A stretch of DNA of 64,000 bases from Bufo bufo (Eukaryota; Chordata; Amphibia; Anura; Bufonidae), in assembly GCF_905171765.1 (NCBI RefSeq), contig NC_053389.1, positions 213,224,624 to 213,288,623 on the forward strand, read 5' to 3'. Below are positions 32,757 through 44,230 of the stretch, one piece after another. The position numbers were made by a program, and so were the translations under genes. The stretch's first letter is position 1. Every line of letters begins with the position of its first letter. The notes under the pieces are model-generated. The model searched no databases. It had not been told where the DNA came from and worked only from the letters and a program-made list of their open reading frames with translations.

Positions 32757-32849
32757 ACTTGAAAGCGGGGCAAAAGAGTGATAATCCAGCAGTCCGACTG
32801 CCCCCCGGAACAATGCCAGAAGATGCCAGTAGCACATAGGTTAAGAAAT

Positions 32850-35418
32850 GACAAGCTGAGAGTATTGTCTACAAATGCTCACAGTTTAGGGAATAAGATC
32901 AATGAACTTGAGGCTATAATGGCATCTGAGAATATAGATTTAGTGGCTGTTACTGAGACATGGTTCAATGGGAGTAATGACTGGGATATAACAATACCAG
33001 GGTTCTCTCTATATAGGAAAGACAGAGAAGGCACGAAGGGGGAGGGGTGGCCCTGTATGTGAAAGATAGCTTAAAATCCAATTAAATACAAATACCAATT
33101 TAGAGTCAGTTTGGGTTGCCTTGCAGCTTGATAATCATAAGGTAACTAGTGTAGGTGTGATATATAGACCACCTAGCCAAGTCAAAGAATTAGATGATCT
33201 ACTAGTTGAGGAAATAGCTAAAATGACATTGAAGGGGGAAGTTATCATTATGGGAGACTTTAATCTTCCTGATGTAAACTGGAAAACTAGCTAGTTCTGC
33301 CAGGAGTACAGATATTCTAATATCCCTACTGGGATTATCTCTACAGCAAGTAGTTGAGGAGCCAACCCGGAAGGAGGCCATTTTAGATTTAGTATTTCCA
33401 AATGGGACTTTGGTATCTGATATTACTGTAGGGGAAAGCTTGGGATCTAGTGATCACCAGTCAGTGTGGTTTACTATAAGTACAGTGACTGAGTCACGCC
33501 ACACAAAAACAAAAGTTTTAGATTTTAGAAAAACAGACTTTTCTAAAATTAGATTAGTAGTATACAAGTCCCTATCAGATTGGAACAGTTTCAATGGAGT
33601 CAAGGAGAAATGGGACTACTTAAAAGTGGCACTATTGAAGGCAACAGAAAATTACATTAGGCTTGTCAGTAAAAGAAAAAAAAGGAAGAGACTACTGTGA
33701 TACTCAGCAAAAGTGGTCAAAATCATTAAAAAAAACGAGGATGACAGGCAAATTTATAAGATTAGGCAGAAGGAGGCCAAACAAGTTATAAGAGCTTCTA
33801 AAGCACAGGCAGAAGAGAAATTAGCTCAGTCAGTGAAAAAAGGCGATAAGACATTCTTCAGATACATAAATGAAAAAAGGAAACTAAAACAAGGAATTAC
33901 CAAATTAAAAACAAAAGAAGGAAGGTATATGAAAGAAGATAAAGAACTAGCTGACTGCCTCAATGAATACTTCTGTTCAGTTTTACAAAAGAAAAATTAA
34001 GGAAAAGGACCTCAGTTACGAAGGAAGACTAATGAATCTTTTGATGCATGTGTCTTTACAGAGGAAGAGGTTCAGCTGTCTAAAATTAATACAAATAAGT
34101 CACAGGGGCCTGATGGGATACACCCAAATCTATTAAAAGAGCTCAGCAGTGAACTAGCAAAACCATTAACAGATTTATTTAACCAATCACTGGTAACAGG
34201 AGTCGTCCCAGAAGATTGGAAATTAGCAAATGTTGTGCCCATTCACAAGAGTTTACTTCAGGGAGATCATGCCAAACTAATCTTATTGATTTTTTTGATT
34301 GGGTGACTAAAATAATAGATGGCGGAGGTGCAGTAGACATCGCTTATCTAGACTTTAGTAAGGCTTTTGATACTGTCCCACATAGAAGGCTTATCAATAA
34401 ATTGCAGTCTTTGGGCTTGGACTCCGATATTGTTGAATGGATTAGGCAGTGGCTGAGGGACAGACAACAGAGGGTTGTAGTCAATGTAGTATATTCAGAC
34501 CATGGTCTTGTTACCAGTGGGGTACGTCAGGGATCTGTTCTGGGACCCATATTGTTTAATATCTTTATCAGCGAAATTGCAGAAGGCCTCGATGGTAAGG
34601 TGTGTCTTTTTGCTGATGACACAAAGATTTGTAACAGGGTTGATGTTCCTAGAGTGATACACCAAATGGAAAAGGATTTAGGAAAACTAGAGGAATGGTC
34701 AAAAATCGGGCAACTAAAATTTTATGTTGATAAGTGCAAGATAATGCACCTTGGGCGTAAAAACCCAAGAGCAGAATATACAATCAGTGATACAGTCCTA
34801 ACCTCAGTATCTGAGTAAAGGGATTTAGGGGTCATTATTTCAGAAGACTTAAAGGTAGGCAGACAATGTCATAGAGCAGCAGGAAATGCTAGCAGAATGC
34901 TTGGGTGTATAGGGAGAGGCATTACCAGTAGAAAGAGGGAGGTGCTCATGTCGCTCTACAGAGCAATAGTGAGACCTCATTTGGAGTATTGTGCGCAGTA
35001 CTGGAGACCATATCTCCAGAAGGATATTGATACTTTGGAGAGAGTTCAGAGAAGAGCTACTAAACTGGTACATGGATTGCAGGATAAAACTTACCAGGAA
35101 AGATTAAAGGACCTTAACATGTATAGCTTGGAAGAAAGACGAGACAGAGGGGATATGATAGAAACTTTTAAATACATAAAGGGAATCAACAAGGTAAAAG
35201 AGGAGAGAATATTTAAAAGAAGAAAAACTGCTACAAGAGAACATAGTTTTAAATTAGAGGGGCAAAGGTTTAAAAGTAATATCAGGAAGTATTACTTTAC
35301 TGAGAGAGTAGTGGATGCATGGAATAGCCTTCCTGCAGAAGTGGTAGCTGCAAATACAGTGAAGGAGTTTAAGCATGCATGGGATAGGCATAAGGCCATC
35401 CTTCATATAAGATAGGGC
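32850..35418 (+). pseudogene. CR1 ORF2: endonuclease and reverse transcriptase
   Basis: Domains in order are APE-like endonuclease (LRVLSTNAHSLGNKINEL, VAVTETWF, GVIYRPPS, IIMGDFNLPDVNW at about 33250, SSDHQSVWFTI at about 33450), a basic linker, then RT (YLDFSKAFDTVPHRRLINKL, VRQGSVLGPILFNIF, catalytic LFADDTKICN at about 34610) and the C-terminal domain to AWDRHKAILHIR and stop at 35415. Stops or frameshifts occur at about 33060, 33290, 33700, 34000 and 34816. Compared with the copy at 51.4-52.5 kb, about 50 codons are missing near 34248 between PIHK and FTSGRSCQTN. Confidence 0.9.
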
Positions 35419-35510
35419 CAGCGGATATTCATATTATTCAGTATATTGGGCAGACAAGATGGGCCAAATGGTTCTTATCTGCCGACACATTCTATGTTTC
35501 TATGTTTCCT
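35419..35510 (+). other. CR1 3' UTR and terminal repeat
   Basis: This short 3' UTR ends in ATTCTATGTTTCTATG. It is also present, diverged, at the ends of the copies at 23317 and 45808. It is the sequence recognised for target-primed reverse transcription in CR1 elements. Confidence 0.8.
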
Positions 35511-37196
35511 TCTTAGAAGGTGCTGCTTCCTCACTCCTCCAATAGAGATGGGCCACATGCCTACGGTCCCTCCCAGCTGTAGGGAGAGTCCAGACAGTCT
35601 CTCCCCTTTTCACCTCTCGGAAAGGCCCAAAGATCATGTCTTTCCGTCCAAAAAGACAAGTCAACCAGTTCTCCCTCTACTTGTATGGAAGTCTCCTTCC
35701 CTTTCCTCAAGGCCTCCAAAAGACGCCGTTGCAAATCACTCTTACTTGATTCCCCGGGCAAAGGGTCACTCGCAGCCACACTCGCATAAGACCTTACATA
35801 TGATTTGGCATATTCCTCCACCTTCCCTACAACCTCTCTCTTCCTCTATCTCTTCATCCACATCCATATCTGCAGCATATGCCGCTATCAGATCCTCATC
35901 GATAATCTCATTCACCTCCTCGCCATTTGCCCTACCTATAATCTCATTCATCTCCTCATTTGCATCCTCAACACCATTTGCATCATCAGTTACGTTATCA
36001 ATTACAACACCATTTGTATCTCCATCCACACCCTCATTTGTATTTGTATTCCTTCTCTTGTCTTCATTTGCATTGCCATTTACATTCCCTTTTCCATTAA
36101 AAAAAATCATTCTCTCCTCAATTTATAGTTGCATCCCTCACTCCCCCCAGACTGGCCGGGTTCCCAATAGAGTCCATTGTATCACTAGGGGTAAGGTTAG
36201 AAGAGCCACCAACAGAGACTGCAGGAGCCCCCGCATTCCCCACCCCCTCCTCCACCTCCATGTTCCGCTCAGTCTCTACTAAATTTGATGGTCTAATGTC
36301 AACTTTAGTGGTTTTAGTAGTCTTAACAGTTTTGACAGTTTTTAATGGTCTCACAACTGTTTTTGCCTTGTCCGCAACAGATTTAACCTTGTCCGCCTCA
36401 CTGTTTGGTATTTCAACCATAACGCTTCTTGCATCTCCCTTTCCACTACATGAAAAGAGGACTCCATCCGTCACCTCCTTTAGGTCAATCTTCCGCACTG
36501 TTTGTCCTGATTCCACTACAGGAACTGGGCTAGGCTCGGCAGTGGGTTCAGACAGTACATATCTCAAAACCTCCTCCTTAATGGTTTTCTTCTTTTTCTT
36601 CCTTTTTACCACCTCACCCTCAGGGACCTCCCTCATCTCCAAAATACAACTTGCCCACTGGATATTCCAGCTGCCTGATTTCCGCCATCAACTTGCCCCC
36701 AGGCATGCCTTCACCCCAGAGGACAACATAAGTAGATCCGAGGGGTCCCCCTGCCCACCTGGCAATGAGTCCACCTCTGATTCATTTGCCGTCTGCATCA
36801 CTTTCCCCTAGCTCCCAGTCTGCAGCCCTGGCAGACTAGAACCAGACATGTTCTCAAAACGCAAGTCATTTTTAAACTTTTCAACAAATGGACCTCTATT
36901 TTTTTTATGGAGGATTTTCTCTCCTCCAAGACTGCAATCTCTTCCTCCAGCTTCTCCAGCCTGGAGGACAGCATTGCATTTTTACCTCTTGGCAGCATAC
37001 TGTCCCGTGCCTTCAAATTGCTATATTCCATTTTCAGCTTTTTAAGTCTTTTTTAACTTCCTCATACATATTTGAGAAATACACCCATTACCCCCCAATT
37101 AAATAATCTTCTGGCCCCTCTGGGAGATATATCAGAGAAAACACTGCTACTAGTACTAGAGACAATGTTACCACTACTGGGCCGAGGCATAGAAAC
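35511..37196 (-). pseudogene. L1 (Tx1-type) ORF1 N-terminal region
   Basis: Several minus-strand frames give a low-complexity charged protein: a coiled-coil start (SSRLEKLEEEIAVLEERKSS, about 36960), a lysine-rich stretch VVKRKKKKKTIKEEV (about 36600), a KTVKTVKTTKTTK repeat (about 36320) and an Asn/Asp/Glu-rich part with NGVVIDNVTDD (about 36000). The stretch lies between a CR1 3' end and a hAT with an exact target duplication. It continues at 44740, so it belongs to the large L1. Frame breaks are frequent. A host gene is unlikely. Confidence 0.5.
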
Positions 37197-37592
37197 ATTA
37201 TGAGTATAGTTGAGCGGACACCTGGATGTTCAGGTTCAATGGGTTCGGACGAACTTCACAAAAAAGTTTGAGTTCGGGAACTTGACCCCGAACCCCATTG
37301 AAGCCAATGGGGACCCGAACTTTTGAGCACTTAAATGGCTCTAAAAATGTAATGGAAAGGGGTAGAGCGCTACAAATGGCAGCAAAATGTGGTTTAGAGC
37401 TTGGCAAGTGCTCTGCAAACAAATGTGGATAGGGAAATGACTTTAAATAACATAAAATACATAAAAAAAAATAATTATAATCTTTATCTAGGAGGACGAT
37501 GTCCATGGAGGAGGTTGAGGAGACAGTGGATGTGGTGGTGTAGGTGAAAGTGGCGGTGGAGAAGGAGGTAGACTACGCATTTTTTTTTTAAA

Positions 37593-37795
37593 TTAAGGTA
37601 CACCCCAAAACATTAGGAAATATAGCCTGTGATAACCCCCTCCAGTAGTGCTAAATACACATTCAGACAATACACTGGCTGCAGGGCAGGCCAGCACCTC
37701 CAAGGCGTAAAGGGAAAGCTCAGGCCATGTGCCCAGTTTGGAGACCCAGAAGTTGAAGGGGGCAGACCCGTCATTCAGTACGTGTAGGCGTGTGA
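37593..37795 (-). pseudogene. hAT transposase C-terminal dimerisation domain
   Basis: Minus-strand translation LHVLNDGSAPFNFWVSKLGT is followed by PELSLYALEVLACPAASVLS and ECVFSTTGG. This is the W...LA...PA-S-V-S-E-VFS-G signature of the hAT C-terminal dimerisation region. It is cut at 37795, where Penelope-like sequence starts. Confidence 0.8.
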
Positions 37796-38730
37796 ACACC
37801 ACTGAAGAAGGGACCGTAGTCCTGAAACGCGTTTGGTGTAATTCCCCCATGAAAGACTAGGAAGACTCTTACTACCAAATATTGCTGGTCTATTAATACA
37901 GCACAAAGGAATTTTCTGCAATTGAAAACATGGAGAGCCATCCTTACCTCTTAACACAAATTTACCTGCACGTAAGAAGGCATCGGTCATATTGTGAACC
38001 GGCACCGGAACACAGACGGAGGTCAGAGTGCGGTGCTAGCCAGCGTGGGAGAGAAAAGCGGTGAGGATGCCAAATCGTGAGTTTTAACAATCGCACCAAG
38101 GTGCAATACTTCTCATGAAATAATAGAGATCACATGATATTCTGGTAAAGACTGTACTCAAAACTATATGAGAATAAGACCAGCAATTAGAGCCTCATTT
38201 ACCAAGTTTCTGTGAAGGGGGACGCCGCTCACTCATACGAATAATCTCCACTACACCAATAACTATACGAATTATAATTGTATATATGGCCATATACGAA
38301 CATTGGTTCACTTTCAAACTTTGAAGACTGTTTTTATGTACCTTTGGAGGGATCCGAATATAGCACATACGATTTTATGCACCTAGTAACACATTGTATG
38401 GTTTGGAAGGACCGTTGTTCCTGACCACTACTGGTTGGTATTATCTCTTTGAACTGCAAATATCTTCGAATTATTTTTAAAATAATTTTTATATAGGACA
38501 TTTGATTTTATGTATTTAACATAGGACATTTGATTTTTTTTATTTTAATTTCAGCTATACACTGCATGGTTTTCAAAGACCTTTTCTCCTGACCATTGGA
38601 GGTTTATCACATAGGATTGCTGCTATCTCTAGTTCCGATTATTTATCATTTCTATTGTTTTTTAACTGTACTATTATTATCATTTATTTTATCTTACTTG
38701 TAATAATAAATAGCTTTTAATTGACCCCAT
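37796..38730 (+). mobile_element. Penelope-derived fragment with hammerhead core
   Basis: It starts with CCACTGAAGAAGGGACC, carrying a CTGAAGA core (37802-37808), a stem II (GGAC/GTCC), GAAA (37824-37827), and CGC/GTG stem III with the same GTTTG loop as the 29.2-kb ribozyme. AT-rich sequence ending with AATAATAAATAG follows (about 38705). Stem I cannot form, because the left flank is hAT coding sequence. I infer a truncated terminal repeat of a Penelope-like element. Confidence 0.6.
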
Positions 38731-38793
38731 TGTCAGTAAATGCCAAGTTGTCATTTTTATATTTTATTTGTGTGCACACATACTGCCCCATCA

Positions 38794-39125
38794 TGTCGCA
38801 CGTCCCCGTGATGTTCACGATCCAATTGGATATCTGCTCTATCAACTTTTGATGTTCTTTTCTGCGCCTACCATGTTGATCACAGTTAGCGGCGAATCAG
38901 GGTTCCACGCCAGAAAGGGAGCCTGAGAAAGGGATACCACATCCAAGGGAGGTCAATAGATGAAATTAAATGTGATCGAGCGGAAATGTGGGAGAAGTTA
39001 TTAAAAAGGAAGAATCGAAGGAAAGGAGGGGGCGCGCAGCAATTACCAACTCCCGACTCGGGGAGGTAGTGACGATAAATAACAATACAGGACTCTTAAG
39101 ATGCCCTGTTATTGGAATGAATAAT
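38794..39125 (+). pseudogene. 18S rRNA-derived fragment, unit 1
   Basis: The plus strand carries recognisable conserved words of eukaryotic small-subunit rRNA in the correct order: CGCACGTCCCCGTGA, CTATCAACTTTTGATG, TCTGCGCCTACCATG, GAATCAGGGTTC, GGGAGCCTGAGAAA, ACCACATCCAAGG, then GGCGCGCAGCAATTACC, ACTCCCGACTCGGGGAGGTA, AATAACAATACAGGACTCTT and TTGGAATGA. About 75-80 nt of unrelated sequence (about 38950-39028) interrupts it between the ATCCAAGG and GGCGCGC words. It is diverged and partial, so it is a pseudogene fragment rather than a working rRNA gene. Confidence 0.85.
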
Positions 39126-39181
39126 AAAACATTATAGGGAATGTCACTGGGTATTTTGGATTTGGAAACGTTAGACTGCTG

Positions 39182-39440
39182 CTTTGTTGACTCTAGATAA
39201 CTTCTGCCTGATCGCACGTCCCCGTGACATCCACGATCCATTTGGATATTTTCTCTATCAACTTACGATGTTCTTTTCTGAGTCTACCATGTTGATTACG
39301 GTTATCGGCGAATCAGGGTTCCACGCCGGAGAGGGAGCGTGAGAAAGAAATACCAGATACAAGGGAGGTCAATTGATGAAATTAAATGTTGATAGAGCGG
39401 AAAAGTGGAACAAATTATCGAAGTCGAAGCTTACAAGTAA
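39182..39440 (+). pseudogene. 18S rRNA-derived fragment, unit 2
   Basis: This second copy lies in the same orientation, offset 416 bp from unit 1. It begins earlier in the 18S order (GACTCTAGATAAC, then ATCGCACGTCCCCGTGAC). It repeats the same words, including the same interruption (TGATGAAATTAAATG), and is truncated after GTGCGCGTCAATTA. Sharing the insert means the two units derive from one insert-bearing precursor. Confidence 0.85.
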
Positions 39441-39460
39441 ATGAGGGGGTGCGCGTCAAT

Positions 39461-39740
39461 TAAAGAAGAATTTTTGAAATTGAATTCCCTGTCACCTATG
39501 CAGGGCAGGGGTTTGTATACGGCAACATTGGTAAAATGTCACCTGACAATGTAACAGACGATTATTTGAAATTTATGTCCCTGTCACCTATGCAGAGCAG
39601 ATGTTTAATCACGGCAAAAATGGTCAAATGTCACCCAAGAATGTAATAGACAAATTAGTGAAATGTTTTTACTTGTCTACTAGGTATAGCAGGGGTATAT
39701 CACAGCCAATAATTGGTGAATTTCACCCGAAAATGTGTGA
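39461..39740. repeat. About 92-bp tandem repeat, three copies
   Basis: Three diverged units share CCTGTCACCTATGCAG and AAATGTCACC words. They lie at the 3' side of the hAT transposase and are probably part of that element. Confidence 0.65.
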
Positions 39741-40055
39741 AATGACATTAAATAAAATACGTACAAATTTAAAAAAATTATTTTGATTTATGAGGTGAAG
39801 GTCCATATGGAGTAGGAGTTTGACGAGGCATTGGACGTAGCAGTGTAGGTGGAAGCGGCGGTGGAGGAGGACGAGGTGGCTAACACTGGATTTTGGTTTT
39901 AAATTATAATATTTGTTTTTATTAGGGTACACTCCAAAAGAGGGGGAAATATCCAAGATACAACAATGAGCAATTGCGCTGTAGTATAACAATGGCTGGG
40001 TAAGGCCGGTATACATGTCTATTCTGCACAAGGTACGGACAGGTCCTGTGGGATC

Positions 40056-42896
40056 CTAGGCGTAAAGGGCAAGCTCAGGCCATGTGCCCAATTTGGAGAC
40101 CCAGAAGTTGATGGGGGCAGACCCATCATTCAGTACGTGTAGGCGTGTGCACACAAACTGCTCCACCATGTTGCTGAAATGCTGCCTCCTGCTAAGACGT
40201 TCCATATCAGCTGGTGGTGCTGGTTGCTGTGGTGTGCTGACAAAGCTGTTCCACATTTCGGCCATGCTAACCCTACCTTCTGAGGTGCTGGTGGTGCCCC
40301 AGCTGCATTGGCGACCTCTTCCTTCTCCTTGTACTTCTACTGTGCACCCGCTGTCAGGTGGGAATGCCACCAGCAGCGCGTCTACCAGCGTGCGCTTGTA
40401 CTCGCGCATCTTACGATCACACTCCAGTGACGGAATTAAGGATGGTACGTTGTACTTGTAACGGGGATCCAGCAGCATGGCCACCCAGTAATCAGCACAA
40501 GTTAGAATGTGGGCAACTCTTTGGTCATTGTGGAGACAATGCAGCATGTAATCGCTCATGTGTGCCAGGCTGCCCAGAGGCAACAACAAGATGTCCTCTG
40601 TGGGAGGTGTATCGTCTGTGTCCTCTGTATCCCCCCCAGCCACGCACCAGTGATGGCCATGATGGATGTTTGGGTGCCACCCTGCTGTGAACACGGTTCC
40701 TTATCATCATCATTCTCCTCCTTCTCATCCTCCACCTCCTCATCCTCCAGAACTGTGCCCTGGCTGGACAATTGTGTACCTGGCGTTTGTGGGTGCAGGA
40801 ACCCACCCTCAGAGCCACTTGTGAATGACTGGCTGGAAACCCTATGAAATTATCCCTCTTCCTCCTCCTCCTCCTGTGCCACATCCTCTTCCATCATCGC
40901 CAGAAGCGTTTTTTCAAGGAGGCATAGAAGTGGGATAGTAGTGCTGAGAATGGCGTTATCAGCACTGGCCATGTTTGTGGAATACTCGAAACAGCGCAAC
41001 AAGGAACACAGGTCTCGCATGGAGGCCCAGGCATTGGTGGTGAAGTGGTGCTGTTCCTCAGAGCGACTCACCCGTGCGTGCTGCAGCTGAAACTCCACTA
41101 TCGCCTGCTGCTGCTCGCACAGTCTGGCCAACATGTGCAAGGTAGTGTTCCACCTTATGGGCACATCGCATATGAGGCGGTGAGCGGGAAGGCCGTAGTT
41201 ACGATGCGGCACTGACAGGCGAGCAGAAGCAGGGTGAGAACGCCGAAAGCGCGCACAGACAGCCCGCACTTTATGCGGCAGCTCTGACATATCGGGGTAA
41301 TTGGGATGTGCGTCAAACCGGCTAGTCCCAGAGCTGCTACGAGATTTCGCCCATTATCGCACACCACCAGGCCGGGCTTGAGGGTCACTGGCACCAACCA
41401 CTCATCGGTCTGTTATTCCATGCCTGTCCACAGCTCCTGCGCGGTGTGGGGTTTGTCCCCCAAACAGATACTTTTTATAGCTGCCTGCTGTCGTTTAACC
41501 CTGGCTGTGCTGAAGTTGGTGGTGAAGGTGTTACGCTGACTGGATGAGGAGGCGGTAGAGGAAGAGGAAGCGGAGTAGGAGGAGGAAGCAACAGGAGGTA
41601 AACTGAAGCACCCTGCAATCCTCGGTTGTGGAAGGACATGTGTCAAACTGCTATCCGCCTCAGGCCCAGCCGCAACTGCATTTACCCAGTGTGCTGTTAT
41701 GGAAATATAACGTCCCTGACTGTGCTTACTGGTCCACGTATCTGTAGTTAGGTAGACCTTGCCACAGATGGTGTTGCGCAGTGCACACCTGATTTTTGTC
41801 CCCCACTTGGTTGTGCAGGGAAGGGATGGCTCGCCTAGAAATGAAGTGGCGGCTGGGCACGATGTACTGTGAGACACCGCCATAAGGCTTTTAAAGCTCT
41901 TTGTCTCCACCAGACGGAATGACAGCATTTCAAAGGCCAGTAATTTTAAAATGCTGGCATTCAGGGCCAGGGATCGCTGGTGGGTAGGGGGGTACTTCCT
42001 CTTCCACTCCAGTGTTTGGGAGATGGAGAGCTGAACGCTTCAGTGGGACATTGTGGTGATGCTTGGTGACCCAGGTGGTGGCAGATCCGCTGTTTGCGGG
42101 GTGGCAGGTGCCACTGTCACTCCAGAGGTGGATGAAGAGGCTGAGACTGCAGCAGAAGAGGAAGCAGGAGGAGCCACAGTCTTTTCTTGGTTTTTGAGGT
42201 GTCTACTCCACTGCAGCTCGTGCTTTGCACTTAGATGCCTGGTCATGTGAGTTGTCCTCAGGTTTAGAACATTTATGCCTCACTTCAAGCTCTGATTGCA
42301 CAGTGTGCAAACCACTCGTGTCTTGTCGTCAGCACATTGTCTGAAGAACTGCCATGCCAGGGAACTCCTTGGAGCTGGCTTTGGTGTGCTCTGTCTCTTG
42401 CACACTTTCGAAAGCCACAGCAGTTGGCTGGGGCAGAGCTAGATGGATGGCCCTGGGAAATCCTGCTTGCAGAGTCATCAAAAATCAGAAGAGACTGCTG
42501 CATGACTTGGGGCTGAGACTGCTTGGCTAATTTGCAAGGGGGAGATGTGAAAGACTGATGGACATTGGCTGCTGGTGCCAACTCTGATCTTTCAGCAGGA
42601 GACTGGGTGGGAGACAATGTAAAGGAACTAGAAGCACTGTCAGCCACCCAATCTACTATCGCCTGTACTTGTTCTGGCCTCACCATTCGTAGAGCCGCAT
42701 TAGGCCCGACCAAATACAGCTGAAGGTTCTGTCGCCTACTCGCACATGAGGAAGGTGTTTCACTTGTGCGTGTAGCTGGCACAGATCGACCACGTCCTCT
42801 CCCTGCAACAGGAGCTCCACCAGCAGCACCACGACCGGGGCTACGTCCTTTATTTGATGCACTCCTCATATTTCTCAAATTTTGTATCTTGCCCAA
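40056..42896 (-). pseudogene. BED/hAT transposase, decayed (copy 2)
   Basis: From the N-terminus: an arginine/glycine-rich start (GRGRGRSVPATRTS, about 42780) and a long Ser/Pro region. A BED-type finger follows (VVCTLCNQSLK..., then TTHMTRHLSAKH, about 42230-42310, with a TGA inside). The catalytic core follows with VYLTTDTWTS and GRYISITAHWV (about 41700), VVCDNGRNLVAALG (about 41360) and IRWNTTLHMLARL (about 41140). After an acidic insertion come WVAMLLDPRYKYN (about 40460) and the C-terminal WVSKLGTWPEL (about 40090). The order matches ZBED-like hAT transposases. Stops and frameshifts are scattered. The protein would be nuclear and bind the terminal repeats. Confidence 0.85.
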
Positions 42897-44230
42897 AATG
42901 GGTGTTTTTTTAATAACAGAATAGAACAGCAGTATCTAACGCGTGTATCTCACACTGACATTTGCAGCAAAGGCTGCAAATGTAGTTTTTTGCCCGAAAT
43001 GGGTGTTTTTTTTTAAACCTAGAATATTATTGCAGTATTTCTAGCTTGTATCTCACACTGACAGATGCAGCAAAGGCTGCAAATTTAGTATTTTGCCCAT
43101 AATGGGTGTTTTTGTAATAACAGAATAGAACAGCAGTATCTAACGCGTGTAACTCACACTGACAGATGCAGCAAAGGCTGCCCAAAATGGGTGTTTTTTA
43201 AACCCAGATTATTATTGCAGTATTTCTAGCTTGTATCTCACACTGACAGATGCAGCAAAGGCTGCAAAATAAATTATTTTGCCCAAAATTGGTGTTTTTT
43301 TAAATAACAGAATAGAACAGCAGTATCTAACGTGTGTATCTCACACTGACAGATGCAGCAAAGGCTGCAAATTTAGTTTTTTGCCTAAAATTGCGTTTTT
43401 TTTTAACCCAGAATATTATTGCAGTATTTCTAGCTTGTATCTCACACTGACAGATGCAGCCAAGGCTGCAAATTTAGTATTTGGCCCATAATGGGTGTTT
43501 TTGTAATAACAGAATAGAACAGCAGTATTTAACGCATGTATCTCGTAGACACCAGTGTCTAACGTGTGTATTTCACACTGACAGATAAAGCATAAGCCCC
43601 TGATGTTGGGTACTGCATGTATTGGTGTTTTATTAAACCCAGAATTTTATTGCAGTAATTCTAGCTTGTATGTCACACTAAGAAATGCAGCATATGGCCC
43701 AGATGTAGGGTATTGACAAAAATGGGTGTTTTTTTTTAAACGCAGAATATTATTGCAGTATTTCAAGCTTGTATATCACACTGACAGATGCAGCCAAGGC
43801 CGCAAATTTAATATTTGGGCCAAAATAGTTGTTTCTTTAATAGAATCGAACACCAGTATTTAACGCGTGTATCTCACTCTAATAGATGCAGCAAAGGCTG
43901 CAAATTTTTTTTTTTGCCCAAAATTGGTGTTTTTTTTTAAACCCAGAATATTATTGCAGTGTCTCTAGCTTGTATGTCACACTAAAAAATGCAGCATAGG
44001 CCCCAGATGTAGGATGTTGCCAAAAATGTGTGCTTTTTTCAACCCAGAAAATTATTGAAGTAATTTGCAAGCTTGTATTTAACACTGACAAATGCTGCAA
44101 AGGCACCAGATTTAGGATATTGCTAAAAATTGGTGTATTTTTAAACCCAAATTATTATTGCAGTATTTCAAGCTTGGAGTTGAATGTCAAAAATTCACAT
44201 ATGCTGTGCTGTTGCACTGAGCTTGCATAA
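42897..44230. repeat. About 100-bp tandem satellite upstream of hAT transposase
   Basis: About 12 units share CTCACACTGACAGATGCAGC and AAAATGGGTGTTTTTTT. Two unit types alternate at first: one with AATAACAGAATAGAACAGCA and one with AACCCAGAATATTATTGCAG. This gives a higher-order period near 200 bp. It lies between the BED exon and the terminal repeat. No coding potential. Confidence 0.85.

Noticed and set aside
36118..36642. Lysine-rich frame resembling a histone-H1-like or nuclear host protein
   Set aside because: It lies in the interrupted L1 ORF1 interval, has frame breaks on both sides, and is low-complexity.
38966..39241. Minus-strand open frame across the 18S-derived units
   Set aside because: It is antisense to the rRNA-like sequence and has no protein-like features.
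42897..44230. Regularly spaced repeats suggestive of a CRISPR array
   Set aside because: Units are contiguous diverged satellites without unique spacers, in eukaryotic transposon context.
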